Positions 6,705 through 7,402 of a stretch of DNA of 7,402 nt are shown one piece after another. The stretch covers positions 1-7,402 of the forward strand of contig CALGZY010000106.1 of assembly GCA_937934355.1 (NCBI GenBank). The letters are read 5' to 3'. A program made the position numbers and the translations under genes. The notes under the pieces were generated by a model. The model was given only the letters and a program-made list of their open reading frames with translations, was not told the origin of the DNA and made no database searches. Position 1 is the stretch's first letter. Each line of letters begins with the position of its first letter. Source of the stretch: an uncultured Collinsella sp. (GTDB taxonomy: Bacteria > Actinomycetota > Coriobacteriia > Coriobacteriales > Coriobacteriaceae).

Positions 6705-7094
6705 GGCGTCGCCGGCGGCGAAGGGGACTTCACTGGTGGAGATCAGATAGGGGGCGTTGGCGCTGTCGATGGTCACGCGCATGGTCTGGCTGGCCACGAC
6801 CCGGTAGGAGGTGCCGGAGAGGTTCTGGCAGACGCTGACGGTGTAGGTGCCGTTGCCCTGGTCCAGGGCGAAGGACGTGGTGCCGCTGGGGCAGTCGCGG
6901 TAGGCGGTCTTGCCGCTGCCGTACTGGATGCCGACCTTCAGGCGGGCGGTGGAGGTGTAGCTCACGGTCACATAGCCCGCGCTGGTGTGGGAGGCATCAA
7001 TGACCTGGGTCCCGGCAGCCCCAGCCACGGTGACCAGGGACAGGAGCGTAAACGCTGCGAGCAAAACGCAGACATAACGAAACAGCCGCTTCAT
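6498..7094 (-). CDS. Chimeric reading frame: secreted-protein N-terminus joined to methionine synthase-like C-terminus
   Basis: 198 codons. Residues 1-27 are a clear signal peptide (MKR start, hydrophobic core, AGAA cleavage region). Residues 28-130 are a Thr/Ser/Val/Tyr-rich, beta-strand-like extracellular segment with two cysteines (68, 89). Residues 139-198 are instead the C-terminus of a cytosolic MetE/YxjG-like enzyme, with SPQCGF (164-168; Cys166 is the expected zinc ligand) and EDEQWAKI (179-186). An exported zinc-site fragment without its barrel makes no functional sense, so the frame is probably an artefact or recombination product. The native secreted protein probably continued into a further domain; similar Clostridia proteins carry transglutaminase-like domains (recollection, not verified). 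ATG 7094 has a strong site, AAAGGAG (7104-7110), and lies directly behind a c-di-GMP riboswitch and a strong promoter. Confidence 0.7.
   Translation of the reverse strand: MKRLFRYVCVLLAAFTLLSLVTVAGAAGTQVIDASHTSAGYVTVSYTSTARLKVGIQYGSGKTAYRDCPSGTTSFALDQGNGTYTVSVCQNLSGTSYRVVASQTMRVTIDSANAPYLISTSEVPFAAGDAVTTKAAELEDEDAIVERIHEAAKYVPLENLYLSPQCGFASCEIGNKLTEDEQWAKIALVKRVAERVWK
6681..6704. other. Junction between two source sequences
   Basis: These 24 bases encode VTTKAAEL on the - strand. LGLVTTKAAELED-like wording fits the MetE-like family, while AVTTKAAEL also fits the Ala/Lys helix expected after the secreted segment. On one side the protein is unmistakably MetE-like, on the other secreted. A shared run of this length is the kind of place where an assembler or homologous exchange would switch. 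The exact breakpoint inside the run cannot be seen. Confidence 0.65.
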
Positions 7095-7110
7095 AACAGC
7101 GATCTCCTTT

Positions 7111-7206
7111 CGGTAACTGGCTGCCAGCCCCGAACAGGAGACCCTGTTTTCTGCGGGGGTAAGGCCCTATAGCTTTGCGTCGCCGGCTTTCGCCGGGTTT
7201 GCTATT
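7111..7206 (-). ncRNA. Cyclic-di-GMP-I (GEMM-I) riboswitch
   Basis: Read on the - strand, CCGGC-GAAA-GCCGG forms the first hairpin with a GNRA tetraloop (in 7172-7197). It is followed by the signature GACGCAAAGCTATAGGGCC (7162-7180). The second arm is closed by CCCCG/CGGGG around AACAGG-GTCT-CCTGTT. It ends in TGGCAGCCAGTTACCG (7111-7126), the typical 3' part of this class. The tetraloop, the GCAAAGC joining strand and the GTTACCG end match the GEMM-I consensus as I know it. It lies 16 bases before the start codon of the secreted-protein frame, with the ribosome binding site AAAGGAG immediately following. In bacteria this class controls motility, adhesion and extracellular proteins in response to c-di-GMP. 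Confidence 0.9.
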
Positions 7207-7214
7207 GTCGTTTG

Positions 7215-7247
7215 AGATGCCGTCGGAAAAGCGACTGCATCTTTTTT
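7215..7247 (+). terminator. Possible + strand terminator, also a 5'-leader hairpin on the - strand
   Basis: AGATGC (7215-7220) pairs with GCATCT (7237-7242), and GTCG (7222-7225) with CGAC (7232-7235), around one C/T mismatch and a 6-base loop. TTTTTT follows at 7242-7247, which fits a rho-independent terminator for + strand transcription. The same hairpin sits at the very 5' end of the predicted - strand transcript, between promoter and riboswitch, where it may protect the RNA. Confidence 0.5.
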
Positions 7248-7254
7248 CGCAATT

Positions 7255-7283
7255 ATCATACACGAAACCAGGAGGTTTGTCAA
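7255..7283 (-). promoter_or_regulatory. Sigma-A type promoter for the riboswitch transcript
   Basis: On the - strand, a perfect -35 TTGACA (7278-7283) and a -10 TATGAT (7255-7260) are separated by exactly 17 bases. Transcription should start near 7248-7250. This gives a leader of about 155 bases that holds a hairpin and the c-di-GMP riboswitch before ATG 7094. Confidence 0.85.
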
Positions 7284-7352
7284 GCGTTTTTTTCGTGGTT
7301 CTGCGAGGGAGGGGGTACGTTAGTACACGGCGGAGTGCTTGCGGTAGGTTGC

Positions 7353-7402
7353 CCTCATCCGACCCGGGCTTCGCCCGGCCCACCTTCCCCCTCGGGGAAG
7401 GC
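7353..7402. repeat. Double-hairpin intergenic repeat (cut by the window edge)
   Basis: CCTTCCCC (7383-7390) pairs with GGGGAAGG (7394-7401) across a 3-base loop, and CCGGGC (7364-7369) with GCCCGG (7373-7378). CCTCATCC precedes at 7353-7360. I recognise the arrangement (CCTTCCCC hairpin, second variable hairpin, GGATGAGG) as a dispersed intergenic repeat common in Faecalibacterium and related Oscillospiraceae. That recollection was not checked. It may act as a terminator for genes outside the window. Confidence 0.6.

Noticed and set aside
6462..7172. 236-codon + strand frame across the junction
   Set aside because: Antisense shadow of the fused - strand frame and riboswitch; Gly/Ala/Val-rich low-complexity product.
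7201..7283. Mobile element end at the junction
   Set aside because: No transposase, terminal inverted repeats or target-site duplication is visible; promoter and riboswitch explain the structure.
6997..7383. 128-codon - strand frame
   Set aside because: It runs through the terminal repeat, promoter, hairpin and riboswitch, all of which explain the sequence as non-coding.

Overview
The window reads as two stretches of DNA from different gut bacteria joined at about 6681-6704. Bases 1 to about 6690 look like a high-GC actinobacterium of the Coriobacteriia (Collinsella-like). The reasons are GC-rich coding sequence, surface proteins ending in an LAATG sorting motif (the LAXTG type used by class E sortases of Actinobacteria), and strong GC-stem terminators. 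Bases from about 6705 to 7402 look like a low-to-mid-GC Clostridia member, probably Oscillospiraceae/Faecalibacterium-like. They carry a TTGACA-17-TATGAT promoter, a cyclic-di-GMP-I riboswitch and a terminal double-hairpin repeat of a type I associate with those genomes. The taxonomic assignments are inference; no search was run.

Layout. A possible gene end (1-27) and a rho-independent terminator (54-94) open the window. Two tandem paralogous genes on the + strand follow (235-2022 and 2325-4106). Each encodes a secreted, wall-anchored, beta-helix-like surface protein of about 595 residues. The whole unit is duplicated: leader, ribosome binding site, gene and 13-bp-stem terminator (2081-2118 and 4164-4201). 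Copy 2 keeps a decayed version of the 54-94 hairpin between the genes. Next is a small alpha/beta-hydrolase esterase (4314-4979, +), convergent with a uracil permease gene uraA (5041-6375, -). The two share a bidirectional terminator (4982-5015).

Upstream of uraA on the - strand is a 198-codon reading frame (6498-7094). Its first 130 codons encode the N-terminus of a secreted protein behind a c-di-GMP riboswitch. Its last 68 codons are the C-terminal zinc-ligand end of a cobalamin-independent methionine synthase-like protein. The parts meet at eight codons (VTTKAAEL) that would fit either parent. I read this as an assembly or recombination chimera rather than a natural fusion.

The points most worth following are the duplicated adhesin unit, with its near-identical 39-base leader at a fixed distance from the start codon, and the chimeric junction. 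Next is the riboswitch, where a 6-base anti-Shine-Dalgarno segment inside the aptamer suggests a translational switch. I found no defence system, CRISPR array, tRNA or rRNA, and no convincing wholly new system.
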